Origin: Delftia acidovorans
Lineage (GTDB): Bacteria; Pseudomonadota; Gammaproteobacteria; Burkholderiales; Burkholderiaceae_C
Reading direction: 5' to 3'
Length of the DNA: 64,000 bases
Assembly (NCBI GenBank): GCA_031286585.1
Contig: JAITUC010000009.1
Coordinates: 62,001 to 126,000 of the forward strand
Below are positions 27,344-35,810 of the stretch, piece by piece (within the stretch, counting starts at the first letter, position 1; each line of letters starts with the position of its first letter). The translations under genes were made by a program, and so were the position numbers. The notes under the pieces are model-generated. The model ran no database searches, was not told the DNA's origin, and saw only the letters and a program-made list of their open reading frames with translations.

Positions 27344-28600
27344 ATGACGACTGCTTCCACTCCTGCCACGCTGGGCATAGATTTCGGTACCTCCAACTCC
27401 GCCATGGCCTGGCGCGCCCCCGGCCAGACCGCACGCCTGCTGCCGCTGGAAGGCGAAGCCTGCGGCATGCCCACGGCGCTGTTCTTCCATACGGACGAGC
27501 ACAGCACCCATTTCGGGCGCGACGCCATGGCCCAGTACCTGGACGGCGAGCCGGGCCGGCTCATGCGCTCCCTCAAAAGCCTGCTGGGCAGCGCGCTGCT
27601 GCAGGAAAAGACGGCGGTGCACGACCAGTTCGTGAGCTACCAGGACATCATCGGCCTGTTCCTGCGCCGCGTGGCCGACCGGGCGCGTGCCTCGCTGGAC
27701 GGCCGCCTGCCCGAGCGCGTGGTGCTGGGCCGGCCCGTGCATTTCGTGGACGACCATCCCGAGCGCGACCGCCAGGCCCAGCAGGCCCTGGCCGATGCCG
27801 CGCGCGCCGCAGGCCTGGGCGAAGTGGATTTCCAGATGGAGCCCATTGCCGCCGCGCTGGACTACGAGCAGCGCCTCACGCAGGAATCCGTGGTGCTGGT
27901 GGTGGACATCGGCGGCGGTACCTCCGACTTCACTGTCGTGCGCCTGGGCCCCGAGCAGGCCGGCTGCAGCGACCGCCGCGACGACATCCTGGCCACCAGC
28001 GGCGTGCACATCGGCGGCACGGACTTCGACCACCGGCTCAACCTGGCCCAGCTCATGCCACTGCTGGGCTACCGGCACATCGGCCCCAGCGGCCGCGAAG
28101 TGCCCAGCCGCGTGTTCTTCGACCTCTCGACCTGGCACCTGATCCAGTGGCTGTACTCGCCCAAGGCCCTGGCCGAGGCGCGCAACCTGCGCACCGACTA
28201 CAGCGACCAGCGCCTGCACAAGCGCCTGATGGACGTGCTGGAACTGCGCGAAGGCCATCGCCTGGCCTCCGTGGTGGAGCAGGCCAAGATCGAGGCCTCC
28301 ACGCGCCATGCCGAATCGCCCATCGAGCTGGGCTGGCTGGAATCGGGCCTGTCCGCCGCCATCTCGCCCGAGGTGCTGCACGAGCAATTGCAAGGCCCGC
28401 TGCAACAGGTCGTGGCCTGCGCCCAGGATTGCCTGCGCCTGGCCGGCGTGGCGCCCCAGGCGCTGGACGCCATCTACCTCACGGGCGGCTCATCGGCCCT
28501 GCGCACGCTGCGCGATGCGCTGCGCGAGGCCTTCCCCGGCGTGCCGCAGGTCGAAGGCGACCTGTTCGGCGGCGTGGCCACCGGCCTCGCGTATGCATAA
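27344..28600 (+). CDS. Hsp70-family protein, YegD-like
   Basis: A 418-residue protein made of an actin-like ATPase domain only. Phosphate-1 loop LGIDFGTSNSAMAW (residues 9-22), phosphate-2 VVDIGGGTSDFTVV and adenosine loop YLTGGSSALRTLRDAL are intact. It has no substrate-binding domain, as in E. coli YegD. YegD-type chaperone homologues have no clear cellular role. The ATG at 27344 is chosen; an in-frame ATG at 27269 would add 25 residues without similarity. Repeat copy C follows the TAA. Confidence 0.85.
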   Translation: MTTASTPATLGIDFGTSNSAMAWRAPGQTARLLPLEGEACGMPTALFFHTDEHSTHFGRDAMAQYLDGEPGRLMRSLKSLLGSALLQEKTAVHDQFVSYQDIIGLFLRRVADRARASLDGRLPERVVLGRPVHFVDDHPERDRQAQQALADAARAAGLGEVDFQMEPIAAALDYEQRLTQESVVLVVDIGGGTSDFTVVRLGPEQAGCSDRRDDILATSGVHIGGTDFDHRLNLAQLMPLLGYRHIGPSGREVPSRVFFDLSTWHLIQWLYSPKALAEARNLRTDYSDQRLHKRLMDVLELREGHRLASVVEQAKIEASTRHAESPIELGWLESGLSAAISPEVLHEQLQGPLQQVVACAQDCLRLAGVAPQALDAIYLTGGSSALRTLRDALREAFPGVPQVEGDLFGGVATGLAYA

Positions 28601-28601
28601 G

Positions 28602-28745
28602 TCCCCCTGAGCGGCTGCGCCGCTTCCCGTTGCACGGCGCCCCCCTCTCGCTACGCGGGCGGCGCACGGGCAACCGGCGACACCCTCGCGGTCGGGGCGG
28701 CGCGGCCGGCCCAGGTCCTTGCTCGGTGTCCCTGAGTGTGAAGGC
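28602..28745 (+). repeat. Stop-anchored dispersed repeat, copy C
   Basis: Starts one base after the Hsp70-gene TAA with tccccctgagcggctgcgccgctt. It ends near cggtgtccctgagtg. The AGCGGC/GCCGCT hairpin is present (loop TGC). It separates convergent genes (Hsp70 and rsmI). Confidence 0.8.
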
Positions 28746-28769
28746 CACTGTGGTGCTGCCGCCTTGGGC

Positions 28770-29711
28770 TTAATCCTCTATCGGGTCCTCCTCGGCGGCC
28801 TGCTTGATCGCCAGCGCGGCGTCGTAGAGGCGGTTGCGCGGTGCGCCCGTGATCTCGGCCGCCAGGCGCACGGCGGTCTTGGTGGGCAGCTCGGCCAGCA
28901 GCAGGCGCAGCACGCGCAGCGCTTCGCCGTCGGCCTCGTCGCCGCCCAGGTCCACCGGGTGCAGCACCACGGCGAATTCGCCCTTGCTGCGCTGGGGCAC
29001 GGCCTGCAGCCAGGCCGGCAGCGCGCTGGCGGGCATGGTGGCAATGTCCTCGAACTGCTTGGTGATCTCGCGCGCCAGCGTCACCGGGCGCTCGCCCAGC
29101 GTGGCCAGGGCGGTGGCCAGGTCGGCAATGCGGTGGGGGGCCTCCAGCAGCACGGTGCAGCGCGGCTGCAGGGCCAGTTGCTGCACGGCGGCCAGGCGCT
29201 CGGCCGATTTGGTGGGCAGAAAGCCCGCGAAGACGAACCCTCCCTCGCCCTGCGAAGGCGTGACCGCGCCGGCCACGCTGATGGCCGCCGTGATGCTGCT
29301 GGCGCCGGGCAGCGGAATGCAGCGCAGGCCTGCAGCCTGCACGGCTGCGCACAGGCGTGCGCCGGGGTCGCTGACGCCGGGCGTGCCCGCATCGCTGACA
29401 TAGGCGATGCGCTGGCCCTGCTGCAGCCGCGCCACGATCTGCTGGGCCGCCTCGGCCTCGTTGTGCTGGTGCACGGCCAGCAGCTGGCTGCCGGGCCGGT
29501 CCAGGCCATAGGAGCGCAGCAGGCCCTGCGTGTGGCGCGTGTCCTCGCAGGCCACGCAGTCCACCAGCTGCAGCACATGCAGGGCGCGCAGGCTGATGTC
29601 GGCCAGGTTGCCGATGGGAGTGGCCACCACGTAGAGGGCGCCCTGCGGATAATGCTGGGATGCCGCAGCATCCTTGGCTGCGCCCAGCGCGGTGGCGAAA
29701 GAGGTAGTCAA
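28770..29711 (-). CDS. rsmI: 16S rRNA (cytidine-1402 2'-O) methyltransferase RsmI
   Basis: A 313-residue SAM-dependent methyltransferase of the tetrapyrrole-methylase fold that methylates C1402 in the 30S decoding centre. Motifs: LYVVATPIGNLADIS (residues 26-40), SDAGTPGVSDPGARL (about 107-121) and PLPGASSITAAIS. The start is inferred as TTG at 29711, with aagga 7 bases upstream. No ATG precedes the first motif. Its start codon shares one base with the divergent yraN ATG. The neighbours yraN, diaA and dolP are the same as in E. coli. Confidence 0.93.
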   Translation of the reverse strand: MTTSFATALGAAKDAAASQHYPQGALYVVATPIGNLADISLRALHVLQLVDCVACEDTRHTQGLLRSYGLDRPGSQLLAVHQHNEAEAAQQIVARLQQGQRIAYVSDAGTPGVSDPGARLCAAVQAAGLRCIPLPGASSITAAISVAGAVTPSQGEGGFVFAGFLPTKSAERLAAVQQLALQPRCTVLLEAPHRIADLATALATLGERPVTLAREITKQFEDIATMPASALPAWLQAVPQRSKGEFAVVLHPVDLGGDEADGEALRVLRLLLAELPTKTAVRLAAEITGAPRNRLYDAALAIKQAAEEDPIED

Positions 29712-30127
29712 TGGGTTTCCTTGCGAAAAAGCCGGCAGGCGCGGGGCCGTCTGCCCTCACGACCCGGCACCGGGGCCAGCAGGCCGAGGATGCGGCGCTG
29801 GCCCATCTGCAGGCGGCCGGCCTGCGTCTGGTCGAGCGCAATTATCGGACGCCGGGCCGCGGCGGCGGCGAGATCGACCTCATCGTGCAGGCGCGCGACG
29901 GCACCGTGGTCTTCGTCGAGGTGCGCAGCCGCGGCACGCATGCCTTCGGCGGTGCCGGCGCCAGCATCGGCGCCACCAAGCAGCGGCGCATCGTATTTGC
30001 GGCACGCCACTACCTGATGCGCTGGTCCGCGCCGCCGCCGTGCCGCTTCGACGTGGTGCTGGTCGAGCCCGGTGCCGGGACCTCTGTGCAGTGGCTCCAG
30101 GCCGCCTTTGACGCCGAAGGCGCCTGA
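29711..30127 (+). CDS. yraN: YraN/UPF0102 family endonuclease-like protein
   Basis: A 138-residue protein with the Holliday-resolvase/PD-(D/E)xK-like core: RNYRTPGRGGGEIDLI (residues about 43-58) and VVFVEVRSR. The usual catalytic Lys of VEVK is Arg here, a common variant in this family. The ribosome binding site aaagagg (29699-29705) lies inside rsmI. YraN proteins are widespread and their function is poorly known. In E. coli the gene lies between lpoA and diaA; lpoA is missing here. Confidence 0.88.
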   Translation: MGFLAKKPAGAGPSALTTRHRGQQAEDAALAHLQAAGLRLVERNYRTPGRGGGEIDLIVQARDGTVVFVEVRSRGTHAFGGAGASIGATKQRRIVFAARHYLMRWSAPPPCRFDVVLVEPGAGTSVQWLQAAFDAEGA

Positions 30128-30200
30128 ACCGTTACCGCTGCAGCACAAATAACGCCTGGCTACGAAAGACTTCAAGGGCGGCAGTTATCATCGGGCCTCC

Positions 30201-30809
30201 ATGCTTGAGCAACGTATCCAACAGCATTTCATCGACAGCGCCGACCTGAAATACCAGGCTGCCCAGGCGCTGAGCCAGCCCATTGCGGCGGCAGTGCAGG
30301 CCATGCTGGCCTGCGTGACCAGCGGCGGCAAGGTTCTGGCCTGCGGCGCCGGCGCCTCCGCCAGCGACGCCCAGCTGTTCGCCGCCCTGTGCGTGGCCGG
30401 CTTCGAACGCGACCGGCCCGAGCTGGCTGCCGTGGCCCTGGTCTCCGACGGCGGCCTGCTGGGCACCGTGGGTGCCACGGGTTCGGGCGGCAACGCCACC
30501 CAGTACCTGGCGCGCCAGATACGCGCCCTGGGCCAGCCCGGCGACCTGCTGCTGGTGCTGTCCGCCACGGGCAACGACGTGGCCGTGCTCGAAGCGCTGG
30601 ATGCCGCCCATGAGCGCGACATGATGGCCGTGGTGCTGACCGGCCGCACGGGCGGCTCCCTGGCCGGCCGCGTGCGCGAGACCGATGTTCTGATCTGCGT
30701 GCCGCACGACCGTGCGGCGCGCGTGCGCGAAACCCATACGCTGGTGCTGCACTGCCTGTGCGACGGCGTGGATGCCCAACTGCTGGGTGAACAGGAGATG
30801 CCTTTATGA
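30201..30809 (+). CDS. diaA: SIS-domain protein, DiaA/GmhA-like
   Basis: A 202-residue sugar-isomerase-fold protein close to DiaA, the DnaA initiator-associating factor, and to GmhA (sedoheptulose-7-phosphate isomerase). Seen are GKVLACGAGASASDAQLF (about residues 43-60), with GNG replaced by GAG, and LLLVLSATGNDVAVLEAL. The neighbourhood (rsmI, yraN, dolP) argues for DiaA over GmhA. It overlaps the next gene by 4 bp (ATGA), so the two are coupled. Confidence 0.8.
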   Translation: MLEQRIQQHFIDSADLKYQAAQALSQPIAAAVQAMLACVTSGGKVLACGAGASASDAQLFAALCVAGFERDRPELAAVALVSDGGLLGTVGATGSGGNATQYLARQIRALGQPGDLLLVLSATGNDVAVLEALDAAHERDMMAVVLTGRTGGSLAGRVRETDVLICVPHDRAARVRETHTLVLHCLCDGVDAQLLGEQEMPL

Positions 30810-31537
30810 AGTTCCGTTGGTCCCGCACCGCCTGCGCCGTGCTCGCCGTCGCGTCCCTGGGCGCCGCCCTGTCGGGCTGTGTCGCCCTGCTGGGTGGCAG
30901 CGCCGTGATGGCCGGCATGTCGGTGGCGGACCGCCGCACCACCGGCACCCAGGTGGAAGACCAGGGCATCGAGCTGCGTGCCAGCAACCGCATCGCCGAG
31001 GTGCTGGGCGACAAGGCCCATGTCAACGTCACCAGCTACAACCGCCAGGTGCTGCTGACCGGCGAGGCCGGCAATGAGGCCGACCGCCAGACCATCGAGA
31101 AGCTCGTGCGCGAGCAGCCCACGGTGCGCAATGTCTTCAACGAAGTGGTGGTGGCACCCTTCACCTCCACGCTGAGCCAGCGCTCCAAGGACGCGCTGAT
31201 CACCACCCAGGTCAAGGCCAGCCTGCTGGACGCCAAGGACATCCAGGCCTCGGCCTTCAAGGTCGTGACCGAGAACAAGGTCGTCTTCCTGATGGGCATC
31301 GTCACCCCGCGCGAAGCCAAGCGCGGCGCCGAGATTGCCCGCGGCATCAACGACGTGACCAAGGTCGTGCGCGTGGTGGAGGTCATCTCCGAGGACGAAC
31401 TGGCCCGCATGCTGCCCCAGTCCGCGCCCGTGGTCACCGACGACTCCGGCAAGGCTGCCGCAGCCAGCGCTCCCACCAGCCTCTCGGAAAGCAGCCTGTC
31501 CACCCCCGCAGGCGCCACCGTCACTCCGGTAAAGTGA
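30806..31537 (+). CDS. dolP: BON-domain lipoprotein DolP (YraP)
   Basis: A 243-residue outer-membrane lipoprotein. The signal ends LSGC with the lipidated Cys at residue 25. Two BON domains follow (about residues 55-115 and 130-200; SYNRQVLLTGEAGNEADRQ and NKVVFLMGIVTPREAKRG). DolP supports outer-membrane integrity and division-site amidase activity in E. coli. The C-terminal 40 residues form a serine/alanine/threonine tail that E. coli DolP lacks. A strong terminator follows 17 bp after the stop. Confidence 0.88.
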   Translation: MKFRWSRTACAVLAVASLGAALSGCVALLGGSAVMAGMSVADRRTTGTQVEDQGIELRASNRIAEVLGDKAHVNVTSYNRQVLLTGEAGNEADRQTIEKLVREQPTVRNVFNEVVVAPFTSTLSQRSKDALITTQVKASLLDAKDIQASAFKVVTENKVVFLMGIVTPREAKRGAEIARGINDVTKVVRVVEVISEDELARMLPQSAPVVTDDSGKAAAASAPTSLSESSLSTPAGATVTPVK

Positions 31538-31554
31538 TCACCGCCGCCTGAAAG

Positions 31555-31582
31555 AAAAAGCCGGAACATGTTCCGGCTTTTT
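31555..31582 (+). terminator. Bidirectional terminator after dolP
   Basis: A perfect 28-base palindrome (aaaaagccggaa / ttccggcttttt around catg). A runs on one side and T runs on the other make it usable on either strand. Confidence 0.92.
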
Positions 31583-31623
31583 GTTTTGGGCATAGGAAGA
31601 TCTCGTTCCTCAGGGCATAGCAC

Positions 31624-31778
31624 TTGAATCTGGCAGGGCCTAAAGCCAGGGACACCAAGCAAGGGCCTACGCCGGCCGCGCCGCCCCGCAGCGAGGGTGT
31701 CGTCCCCCTCCCTTGCGAAGCAAGTAGAGAGGCGCCGTGCAACGAGGGGGAAGCGGCGTAAGCCGCTCAGGGGGTGAG
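31624..31778 (-). repeat. Stop-anchored dispersed repeat, copy D
   Basis: Minus-strand copy. Read on that strand it begins ggctcaccccctgagcggc and contains AGCGGC-TTAC-GCCGCT, gggggacgacaccctcg and ggtgtccctggct. Its first 12 bases overlap the end of the minus-strand dehydrogenase gene and provide that gene's TGA. Confidence 0.82.
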
Positions 31779-32678
31779 CCTCTTAATGAGGCTCGATGTA
31801 TCCCAGCGCCTGCCGCCCATCTGCTGCACATCGGCATAGAACTGGTCCACCAGGGCCGTGACGGGCAGGCGCGCGCCATTGCGCTGGGCTTCGGCCAGCA
31901 CCAGGCCCAGGTCCTTGCGCATCCAGTCCACGGCGAAGCCGAAGTCGAACTTGCCTTCGGCCATGGTGCGGCCGCGGTTGTCCATCTGCCAGCTCTGGGC
32001 TGCGCCCTTGCCGATGACATCGAGCACGCTGGGAATGTCCAGGCCCGCGCGCTGGCCGAAGGCGATGGCCTCGGACAGGCCCTGGACCAGGCCCGCGATG
32101 CAGATCTGGTTGACCATCTTGGTGAGCTGGCCGGCGCCGCTGTCGCCCATCAGCGTGCAGGCGCGCGAGAAGGCCATGGCCACGGGCTGCATGGTGGCGA
32201 AGGCGGCCTCGTCGCCGCCGCACATCACGGTGAGCTGGCCGTTCTGGGCGCCGGCCTGGCCGCCCGAGACGGGTGCGTCGATGAACTGCAGGCCCAGCTC
32301 CAGCCCGGCCGCATGCAGCTCGCGCGCGACTTCGGCCGATGCCGTCGTGTGGTCGGCGAAGATGGCGCCGCGGCGCATGCCGGCGAAGGCGCCGTCCGGC
32401 CCCAGCACGACCGAGCGCAGGTCATCGTCATTGCCCACGCAGCTGAACACGATGTCGGCGCCGGCCACGGCCTCGCGCGGCGTGGCCGCGTGGCCGCCGT
32501 TGAACTCCTCGCACCAGGCGCGGGCCTTGGCCGGCGTGCGGTTGTAGACCGTGACGCGGTGGCCTGCCGTGGCCAGGTGGCCGGCCATGGGGTAGCCCAT
32601 GACGCCCAGCCCCAGGAAGGCCACGGAAAGAGGAGCGGTGTCCGCATAGCTGCGGGCGGCGATGGAGGAGTCGGACAT
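31767..32678 (-). CDS. Beta-hydroxyacid dehydrogenase (HIBADH/GarR family)
   Basis: A 303-residue NAD(P)-dependent oxidoreductase. The nucleotide fold is FLGLGVMGYPMAGHLATAGH (residues 20-39). The substrate loop is DAPVSGGQAGAQNG, and the catalytic Lys lies in GQLTKMVNQICIAG. The family includes 3-hydroxyisobutyrate dehydrogenase and tartronate semialdehyde reductase; the sequence does not decide. The last codons ACC-CCC-TGA (Thr-Pro-stop) belong to dispersed repeat copy D, so the repeat appears to have replaced or set the natural end. It lies downstream of pilU with no functional link. Confidence 0.85.
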   Translation of the reverse strand: MSDSSIAARSYADTAPLSVAFLGLGVMGYPMAGHLATAGHRVTVYNRTPAKARAWCEEFNGGHAATPREAVAGADIVFSCVGNDDDLRSVVLGPDGAFAGMRRGAIFADHTTASAEVARELHAAGLELGLQFIDAPVSGGQAGAQNGQLTVMCGGDEAAFATMQPVAMAFSRACTLMGDSGAGQLTKMVNQICIAGLVQGLSEAIAFGQRAGLDIPSVLDVIGKGAAQSWQMDNRGRTMAEGKFDFGFAVDWMRKDLGLVLAEAQRNGARLPVTALVDQFYADVQQMGGRRWDTSSLIKRLTP

Positions 32679-32803
32679 GGAAGCAATCCTGAGAGGTGGT
32701 GGGAGGCGGGTGGCGCAGGGCCGCGTCCGGCGTGGCCCTGGAAGGAGCCGGCATGCCGGCTCAGCGCACTGAAGGCGCGGTCAGGGCGTGCATGGCACGC
32801 CCC

Positions 32804-33940
32804 TCAGACGATGGCGAAATGCTCGGTGCCCGCCGCCAGGTCCAGCGACTTGGCGCGCTGGCTGCCCAGCTTGATCTGCAGCCGCAGGTCGTTGACCGAG
32901 TCGGCATTGCGCAGTGCATCCTCGTAGGTGACCAGGTTGGATTCGAACAGGTCGAACAGCGCCTGGTCGAAGGTCTGCATGCCCAGGTTGCGGCTCTTTT
33001 TCATGATCTCCTTGATCTCGGTGACCTCGCCCTTGAAGATCAGGTCGGAGATCAGCGGCGAGTTGAGCATCACCTCGATGGCGGCCACGCGGCCCTTGCT
33101 GTCCTGCTTGGGCAGCAGGCGCTGGGAGACCATGGCGCGCAGGTTCAGCGACAGGTCCATCAACAGCTGCGGGCGGCGGTCCTCGGGGAAGAAGTTGACG
33201 ATACGGTCCAGTGCCTGGTTGGCGCTGTTGGCGTGCAGCGTGGCCAGACACAGGTGGCCGGTTTCCGAGAAGGCGATGGCGTGCTCCATGGTCTCGCGGT
33301 CGCGGATTTCGCCCATCAGGATCACGTCGGGCGCCTGGCGAAGGGAGTTCTTGAGCGCCGCTTCCCAGCTGTCCGTGTCCAGGCCCACTTCGCGCTGCGT
33401 GACCACGCAGTTCTTGTGCGGATGCACGAATTCGATGGGATCCTCGATGGTCACGATATGGCCGTAGGAGCTCTCGTTGCGCCAGTCCACCATGGCGGCC
33501 AGCGTGGTGGACTTGCCCGAGCCCGTGGCGCCGACCAGGATGCACAGGCCGCGCTTGGTCATGGCCACCTCCTTGAGCACCTGGGGCACGCCCAGGCTGT
33601 CGATCGTGGGCAGGGCCAACGGAATCGTCCGCATCACCATGCCCACGCGGCCCTGCTGGATGAAGGCGTTGACGCGAAAGCGCCCTATGCCCGGCGGCGA
33701 GATGGCGAAGTTGCACTCCTTGGTGCGCTCGAAATCGGCGATCTGCTTGTCGCTCATGACCGAGCGCGCCAGCGTCAGCGTGTGCACGGGCGACAGCGGC
33801 TGCGGCGACACCTTGGTGATGCGCCCGTCGATCTTGATCGCCGGCGGGAATTCCGCCGTGATGAACAAGTCGCTGCCGTTGCGGCTGACCATGAGCTTGA
33901 GCAGGTCGTTGATGAACTTGGTGGCCTGATCTCTTTCCAT
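32804..33940 (-). CDS. pilU: Twitching motility ATPase PilU
   Basis: A 378-residue secretion-type ATPase that works with PilT in type IV pilus retraction. Walker A GATGSGKSTT (about residues 133-142), Walker B/Asp-box region and His box ETGHLCLATLHANSANQALD are present. The C-terminus is longer than in PilT and lacks the AIRNLIRE motif, which fits PilU. It is transcribed pilT-cNMP-pilU. A gap of 125 bp with an ACTC microsatellite (34045-34064) separates it from the cNMP gene. Confidence 0.93.
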   Translation of the reverse strand: MERDQATKFINDLLKLMVSRNGSDLFITAEFPPAIKIDGRITKVSPQPLSPVHTLTLARSVMSDKQIADFERTKECNFAISPPGIGRFRVNAFIQQGRVGMVMRTIPLALPTIDSLGVPQVLKEVAMTKRGLCILVGATGSGKSTTLAAMVDWRNESSYGHIVTIEDPIEFVHPHKNCVVTQREVGLDTDSWEAALKNSLRQAPDVILMGEIRDRETMEHAIAFSETGHLCLATLHANSANQALDRIVNFFPEDRRPQLLMDLSLNLRAMVSQRLLPKQDSKGRVAAIEVMLNSPLISDLIFKGEVTEIKEIMKKSRNLGMQTFDQALFDLFESNLVTYEDALRNADSVNDLRLQIKLGSQRAKSLDLAAGTEHFAIV

Positions 33941-34065
33941 TGCCGTATTCCCCCGGGCATTGCGCGCCGTTGTGGCGCACAGGTTGTTTTGTTATTTGCA
34001 GGTAGGCCGGTCCGGCCCGCAGGGGCCAGGCGTCCTCATATTCAACTCACTTACTCACTCACTGT

Positions 34066-34698
34066 CTATGTGTGCTGCTCTTCGCCCAGGCGCACGCTGA
34101 TGGCGCGCAGCCGGAACGAGAGCTTGCGCGCCAGCAGCGCCATCAGCTTGGCGGCCAGCGCGGCGTCCTTGACCATCATCTCGTCCAGCGCCTCGGCGCT
34201 GAGCACGCCGATCTCGCAGTCGGTCAGCGTGGTGCAGCTGGAAAAGCGCGGACCGCCGTCCAGCAGGGACATCTCGCCCAGGATGTCGCCGGGCCGCGTC
34301 TGCGCCAGGCGCATGCGCTCGCCCCAGGGCTGCTGGCGCTCCACGGCGATCTGGCCGGACAGCACCACGGCCATGAAGCTGCCGTTCTCTTCCTGGCGGA
34401 TCACGTCGCGCTGCGGTGCCACGGCCGCGTAGATGAAGTATTCACTGAGCCGCTGCAGGCTGGCCGCATCCAGCTGGCCCAGGTAGCGGTCGCGCGACCA
34501 CAGCTGCTCCAGCTGACCGCCGCCGCCGCGCGGCAGCCGCGCGGCGCCGACCTCGATGGCGCGCGCCTCCCACGGAACAGGGGGCGTGTGGGGGTCCATG
34601 AAGCCATGCGCCGCCAGCGTGGTCGTGAAGAAGGCCGATTCGGAGGCCGGGGCTGAAGGCTCCTGGCCGCTTCGCAGCTTGCGGAAAATGCTTTTCAT
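34066..34698 (-). CDS. Cyclic-nucleotide-binding domain protein between pilT and pilU
   Basis: A 210-residue protein with one cNMP-binding fold (about residues 75-185; the phosphate-binding-cassette region is GDILGEMSLLDGGPRFSSCT). There is no HTH, so it is not a CRP-type transcription factor. A short N-terminal region lacks a known fold, and the C-terminal helix is LAAKLMALLARKLSFRLRAI. The canonical cassette RxA is replaced by RFS, so cAMP binding is uncertain. Its place between the two retraction ATPases suggests it senses a ligand to tune pilus retraction. This is inferred. Confidence 0.82.
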   Translation of the reverse strand: MKSIFRKLRSGQEPSAPASESAFFTTTLAAHGFMDPHTPPVPWEARAIEVGAARLPRGGGGQLEQLWSRDRYLGQLDAASLQRLSEYFIYAAVAPQRDVIRQEENGSFMAVVLSGQIAVERQQPWGERMRLAQTRPGDILGEMSLLDGGPRFSSCTTLTDCEIGVLSAEALDEMMVKDAALAAKLMALLARKLSFRLRAISVRLGEEQHT

Positions 34699-34729
34699 GG
34701 CGCGTGGCGGAAGGCTGGGCGGGTGATGG

Positions 34730-35773
34730 TCAGCCCGGGAAGTTTTCCGGTATCTTGGCCTTGGCGCGGGCTTCCGCGGGGCTGATCAGGTTGCGCCGCA
34801 CCAGATCGGTCAGGTTCTGGTCCAGCGTCTGCATGCCCACATTCTGACTCGTCTGGATGGTGGAGTACATCTGGGCCACCTTGGCCTCGCGGATCAGGTT
34901 GCGGATGGCGCTGGTGCCCAGCATGATCTCGTGGGCGGCAATGCGGCCCTGACCGTCCTTGGTCTTGCACAGCGTCTGCGAGATCACGGCCTGCAGCGAT
35001 TCGGAGAGCATGGCGCGCACCATTTCCTTTTCCTCGGCCGGGAAGACGTCGATGATGCGGTCGATGGTCTTGGCTGCGCTGGAGGTGTGCAGGGTGCCGA
35101 AGACCAGATGGCCCGTCTCGGCGGCGGTCATGGCCAGGCGGATGGTTTCCAGGTCGCGCATTTCGCCCACCAGGATGGCGTCCGGGTCCTCGCGCAGCGC
35201 CGAGCGCAGCGCGGCCGAGAACGACTGCGTCATCGGGCCGACTTCGCGCTGGTTGATCAGGCACTTCTTGGAGTCGTGCACGAATTCGATGGGGTCCTCC
35301 ACCGTCAGGATGTGGCCGTACTCGGTCTCGTTGAGGTGGTTGACCATGCCGGCCAGCGTGGTGGACTTGCCCGAGCCCGTGGGGCCGGTCACCAGCACCA
35401 GGCCGCGCGGCTTCAGGGCCAGGTCGGCGAAGATGCGCGGCGCGTTGAGCTGCTCCAGCGTCAGGATCTTGCTGGGAATGGTCCGGAAGACGGCGGCCGC
35501 GCCCCGGTACTGGTTGAAGGCGTTGACACGGAAGCGCGCCAGGCCCTCGATCTCGAACGAGAAGTCCACCTCCAGGAACTCTTCGTAGGCCTTGCGCTGG
35601 GAGTCGCTCATGATGTCGTAGACCATGGCGTGGACCGTCTTGTGGTCCAGCGGATCGACATTGATGCGGCGCACATCGCCGTGCACACGGATCATCGGCG
35701 GCAGCCCCGCGGACAGGTGCAGGTCGGAGGCCTTGTTCTTGACGCTGAATGCCAGCAATTGGGTGATGTCCAC
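34730..35773 (-). CDS. pilT: Type IV pilus retraction ATPase PilT
   Basis: A 347-residue PilT. Walker A GPTGSGKSTT (about residues 131-140), His box AETGHLVFGTLHTSSAAKT and the PilT-specific AIRNLIREAK are present. The start is GTG at 35773 (MDITQLLAFSV), with gggag about 8 bases upstream. This gives the same N-terminus as known PilT. An upstream ATG at 35830 would add 19 unrelated residues. It is divergent from yggS with 37 bp between starts. Confidence 0.95.
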   Translation of the reverse strand: MDITQLLAFSVKNKASDLHLSAGLPPMIRVHGDVRRINVDPLDHKTVHAMVYDIMSDSQRKAYEEFLEVDFSFEIEGLARFRVNAFNQYRGAAAVFRTIPSKILTLEQLNAPRIFADLALKPRGLVLVTGPTGSGKSTTLAGMVNHLNETEYGHILTVEDPIEFVHDSKKCLINQREVGPMTQSFSAALRSALREDPDAILVGEMRDLETIRLAMTAAETGHLVFGTLHTSSAAKTIDRIIDVFPAEEKEMVRAMLSESLQAVISQTLCKTKDGQGRIAAHEIMLGTSAIRNLIREAKVAQMYSTIQTSQNVGMQTLDQNLTDLVRRNLISPAEARAKAKIPENFPG

Positions 35774-35810
35774 GGAGTTCGCTCCCTCGTTTGGTACGCT
35801 GGCGGCAATT

